From Mucilaginibacter rubeus (GTDB taxonomy: Bacteria; Bacteroidota; Bacteroidia; Sphingobacteriales; Sphingobacteriaceae), in the NCBI RefSeq assembly GCF_003286415.2, contig NZ_CP043450.1:7068001-7132000 (forward strand): a stretch of DNA of 64,000 nt, read 5' to 3'. Below are positions 61,638 through 64,000 of the stretch, in pieces (position 1 is the stretch's first letter; each line of letters begins with the position of its first letter). The position numbers were made by a program, and so were the translations under genes. The notes beneath the pieces are model-generated. The model saw only the letters and a list, made by a program, of their open reading frames with translations, was not told the DNA's origin and made no database searches.

Positions 61638-62027
61638 TCAAATCCATGGATTAACAATTTTTAACCCGCTGATTTTATCAAAATCTTTAATGTTCCTTGT
61701 AACAAGAGTCAGATCATGAACTAATGCGGTAGCAGCAATAATAGCGTCGGGAAGTTTTATGCGATTTGTTTTGCGGATTTCAGCAGTTTTAAGCTTTATA
61801 GCATTTTCGAGCTCAAAAATAGTTACATCGCCAATAAAATCGGTCAGCAATTGGTGATCGGAATCAGAAGCCGTTTTCCAACATAATAACTCAATCTCGG
61901 TAATTGCTGATATTGCCGGGAGACTGACTGCTAATAAATCTTCAATGAATTTTTCTGTTTCGGGTGGAAATTGTTTTTGAAGAAAATAGATAGCAATATT
62001 ACTATCCCAAAGATATTTTACTCCCAT
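61638..62027 (-). CDS. VapC-like PIN-domain toxin
   Basis: A 129-residue PIN-domain ribonuclease. Acidic residues Asp8 (KYLWDSN), Glu44 (AITEIE), Asp94 (LPDAIIAAT) and Asp115 (NIKDFDKI) are all in place for metal binding. It probably cleaves tRNA or rRNA when free of its partner. The start overlaps the upstream antitoxin gene by 10 bp, which supports tight co-translation. Confidence 0.9.
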   Translation of the reverse strand: MGVKYLWDSNIAIYFLQKQFPPETEKFIEDLLAVSLPAISAITEIELLCWKTASDSDHQLLTDFIGDVTIFELENAIKLKTAEIRKTNRIKLPDAIIAATALVHDLTLVTRNIKDFDKISGLKIVNPWI

Positions 62028-62224
62028 CCGTCTCTTAATTCTTTTAATTGGGCATCAACGTCGGGAATAGGCTGTTTAGTCATTGCTCCTTTATATTTGG
62101 CAATCCAACTTTTATTGGAATTTTCCTTAACCTCTGTGTGTACGCGAATCAACTGAAGCAGCTCCATATCTTCCAGAAGCTTCATTGCCTTTTCATTTAT
62201 AATGTCTACTGTTACTGTTGTCAT
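62018..62224 (-). CDS. Antitoxin of the VapC-like pair
   Basis: A 68-residue acidic protein (MTTVTVDIINEKAMKLLEDM at its start) with a helical body and a C-terminal tail KQPIPDVDAQLKELRDGWE. It overlaps the PIN toxin by 10 bp and precedes it, as expected for an antitoxin. No DNA-binding fold is clear from the sequence; it may be a short toxin-binding type. A TAAATTTG element lies 18 bp upstream of the ATG. Confidence 0.8.
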   Translation of the reverse strand: MTTVTVDIINEKAMKLLEDMELLQLIRVHTEVKENSNKSWIAKYKGAMTKQPIPDVDAQLKELRDGWE

Positions 62225-62242
62225 TTTTTAATCGCTGTTATA

Positions 62243-62250
62243 CAAATTTA
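62243..62250 (-). promoter_or_regulatory. Candidate -7 element of the toxin-antitoxin operon
   Basis: On the minus strand TAAATTTG matches TAnnTTTG, 18 bp before the antitoxin ATG. Confidence 0.45.
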
Positions 62251-62364
62251 ATCAATTCTTGCCTTAAATTGCCGCATCTAAAAGTCATTAGGCCAATCTG
62301 CATAATATTTCATTAATTTGCTGTGCCGATTAAAACCAGGCAGCAATATTTCTATTATTTATTA

Positions 62365-63372
62365 ATGGGCAAAAAATTAAACAAGATCACAGTTGTTGGA
62401 GGGGGAAGCTGGGCTACGGCCAATATTAAAATGCTTATCGACAACACTACCGAAAAAGAAATTTTTTGGTGGATGCGAAATGCCGAAGCTGTGGAACATC
62501 TGCAAAAGTTTGCGCACAACCCTCACTACTTAAGCTCGGTGGAGATCAAACTTCCTGAACAAAATATATCTACCAATCTGAAGCCGCTTATAGCGGCTGC
62601 GGATATTGTACTGCTCAATGTACCTGCCGCTTTTTTGAAAGAAGCGCTAAAAGATATTACCGCTGCCGATCTGAAGGGGAAAAAGATAGTATCGGCCATA
62701 AAAGGTATAGTGCCCGACGAAAACCTGATAATTGCCGAATTTCTTCATCAAAAATACGATATATCGTTTGATGACTTTATGGTGATCAGTGGTCCGTGCC
62801 ATGCCGAAGAGGTTGCGCTTGAAAAATTATCGTACCTCACCATTGCTTCCGGCGATACCGAGCTGGCTTCGGAATTTGCCGGTATGATCAATACCCGGTA
62901 TATCAAAACCAATATTTCTGATGATATCTACGGCACCGAATATGGCGCGGTATTAAAGAATGTTTATGCCATTGCCAGCGGTATTTGCCATGGCGTTGGC
63001 TACGGCGATAATTTCCAGGCAGTGCTGATATCAAACGCTATTCGTGAACTGGAACGTTTTGTGGCCGCTGTTCATCCTATTGACAGGGATATCAAAGAGT
63101 CAGCCTACCTTGGCGATTTGCTGGTTACCGCTTATTCGCAGTTTAGCCGCAACCGTACATTTGGTAATATGATAGGCAAAGGATATACCGCAACATCGGC
63201 ACAACTGGAAATGAATATGGTTGCCGAAGGATACTATGCAGTAAATTGCCTACACGAGGTTAACAAGCAATATGGTGTAAGCATCCCTATTTGCGAGGCC
63301 GTTTATGCTATTTTGTATCAAAAACGCTCACCTGTGATAGAAATGAGAAATTTGGCCGAAAAATTGAGTTGA
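62365..63372 (+). CDS. gpsA: NAD(P)H-dependent glycerol-3-phosphate dehydrogenase
   Basis: Makes sn-glycerol 3-phosphate for phospholipid synthesis, 335 residues from ATG 62365. The dinucleotide site is VVGGGSWATANIKML, the catalytic motif region has SGPCHAEEV, and AVLKNVYAIASGI contains the active-site Lys; CHGVGYGDNFQAVLI follows. An upstream GTG at 62323 gives a longer frame, but it lies next to a probable promoter (TTAATTTG at 62314), so the ATG is preferred. Confidence 0.95.
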   Translation: MGKKLNKITVVGGGSWATANIKMLIDNTTEKEIFWWMRNAEAVEHLQKFAHNPHYLSSVEIKLPEQNISTNLKPLIAAADIVLLNVPAAFLKEALKDITAADLKGKKIVSAIKGIVPDENLIIAEFLHQKYDISFDDFMVISGPCHAEEVALEKLSYLTIASGDTELASEFAGMINTRYIKTNISDDIYGTEYGAVLKNVYAIASGICHGVGYGDNFQAVLISNAIRELERFVAAVHPIDRDIKESAYLGDLLVTAYSQFSRNRTFGNMIGKGYTATSAQLEMNMVAEGYYAVNCLHEVNKQYGVSIPICEAVYAILYQKRSPVIEMRNLAEKLS

Positions 63373-63405
63373 TTCTTACTAAAAGAAACTTAATTACTGT
63401 CACTT

Positions 63406-63717
63406 ATGAAAAATCTGTTTAAAATAGCCTTGTTTGCCGCTGGCACATTTATGGTTAGCCCCGGCTTTGCCCAAACGCATAAAGATTCGACCCTTGGCGG
63501 TAAAATCAGCAAGACCACTAAAAAGATAGGGCACAAAACATCAGAGATCGCCGTTAAAGGCGCAGCTGCAGTAGCCGATAAAAAATATGCCGGCAAAGTT
63601 GGCCCTAACGGCGAAACCATCTACATAGATAAAAACTCACACTATTTTTATGTAGATAAGAAAGGGCATCGTGTATACTTAAAAAAATCGCAGTTGGTTG
63701 ATAAACCGGCCCAATAA
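63406..63717 (+). CDS. Small secreted basic protein
   Basis: A 103-residue protein with signal peptide (cleaved after GFAQ, residue 22). The mature part is rich in Lys, Thr and Gly, with KVGPNGETIYIDKNSHYFYV and KKGHRVYLKKSQL near its end, probable short beta strands. It follows gpsA by 33 bp. Resembles small PBCV-type basic adaptor-like envelope proteins, but this is uncertain. Confidence 0.6.
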   Translation: MKNLFKIALFAAGTFMVSPGFAQTHKDSTLGGKISKTTKKIGHKTSEIAVKGAAAVADKKYAGKVGPNGETIYIDKNSHYFYVDKKGHRVYLKKSQLVDKPAQ

Positions 63718-63764
63718 TTAAATTCGACAAAAGGCGTAAGCCGTTCTAAAAATCCTGATCCGTC

Positions 63765-64000
63765 ATGAAAAAGTTTGCTCCGATATTTGCTGCAGTTGCA
63801 GGTATGTTACTGGTTTATTCTTGTTCAACCGCGCCGGCACCTAACAAAAAGCTGGAAGGTAACTGGAAATCAAAAGATGGTTCAACCAAGCTTTCCATAA
63901 CCGATAAAGATTTTATTATGGATGATGGGCAGGCCAGTAAAGAGGATTATTTTGTAAAAAGTGATACTATTTACACCTCATACCAGGGGAGCAGGCCTTA
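63765..64000 (+). CDS. Small lipoprotein, cut by the window end
   Basis: Starts at ATG 63765; the first 78 codons are present and open to the edge. The sequence begins MKKFAPIFAAVAGMLLVYSC, a lipobox with Cys20, then a mature part with GNWKSKDGSTKLSI, like Bacteroidota lipocalin-like lipoproteins. Downstream part unknown because the window ends here. Confidence 0.75.
   Translation, partial: MKKFAPIFAAVAGMLLVYSCSTAPAPNKKLEGNWKSKDGSTKLSITDKDFIMDDGQASKEDYFVKSDTIYTSYQGSRP

Noticed and set aside
62323..62364. GTG start giving a longer GpsA
   Set aside because: It is one base after a probable -7 element and adds residues that do not match the family start.
1..64000. CRISPR arrays, tRNA, rRNA, prophage and complete insertion sequences
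   Set aside because: No regularly spaced direct repeats with unique spacers, no cloverleaf sequences and no transposase genes were seen.

Overview
The window looks like chromosomal DNA of a Bacteroidota bacterium, most likely family Sphingobacteriaceae and close to Mucilaginibacter or Pedobacter. This is inferred, not measured. The reasons are: promoters of the TTTG-N20-TAnnTTTG type (the clearest at 23821-23852), a BshA bacillithiol gene, short NusA, many SPII lipoproteins and DUF885/DUF4197/DUF47 family proteins, a CarboxypepD_reg plus TonB_C protein next to an ECF sigma factor, and a dispersed palindromic repeat with the arm GCGTCATTGCGAGGCACG. No rRNA, tRNA, CRISPR array, prophage or complete insertion sequence was seen.

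Layout. 64-4979: rimP-nusA-infB translation/transcription operon. 5000-9443: a long non-coding stretch with a repeat and a sigma-54-like motif, a secreted M28 peptidase, then an ECF sigma factor overlapping a membrane TonB_C protein. 9520-16600 (minus strand): a tightly spaced run that reads YceI, type III polyketide synthase, FAD oxidoreductase, SAM methyltransferase, sensor histidine kinase, DUF47, PiT phosphate transporter, DUF4197; a UbiA prenyltransferase (16735-17619) is divergent from it. The PKS, oxidoreductase, methyltransferase, UbiA and YceI genes look like a lipid or quinone biosynthesis locus. 17754-33603: housekeeping and envelope genes (DUF885 lipoprotein, uvrA, lytic transglycosylase, rRNA pseudouridine synthase, lactonase, rdgB with a possible psi-like neighbour, SurA-like PPIase plus MoxR). 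33622-39793 (minus): cysS and a mutL-rhomboid-rhomboid-EEP operon. 39921-46845: amidohydrolase, serine hydrolase with a leftover GH3 C-terminal domain, AraC regulator, VOC protein and several small unknowns.

46846-57856 is the most accessory part. It holds a GC-rich repeat-like stretch, bshA, a fluoride riboswitch with its own terminator in front of a CLC-F type fluoride/proton antiporter, a metallophosphatase, and a duplicated AraC-regulator/alpha-beta-hydrolase module. In that module three promoters carry direct repeats spaced exactly 21 bp. 57857-64000 holds a polysaccharide deacetylase, a TolC/MacA-like efflux pair without its ABC partner, a VapBC-like toxin-antitoxin pair, gpsA and two small envelope proteins, the last one running off the window.

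The most interesting items are the type III PKS/UbiA/YceI locus, the 21-bp-phased operators of the AraC/hydrolase modules, the fluoride riboswitch-CLC-F unit, and the dispersed palindromic repeats. Start sites, operons and functions are inferred from sequence reading alone; no database search was run.
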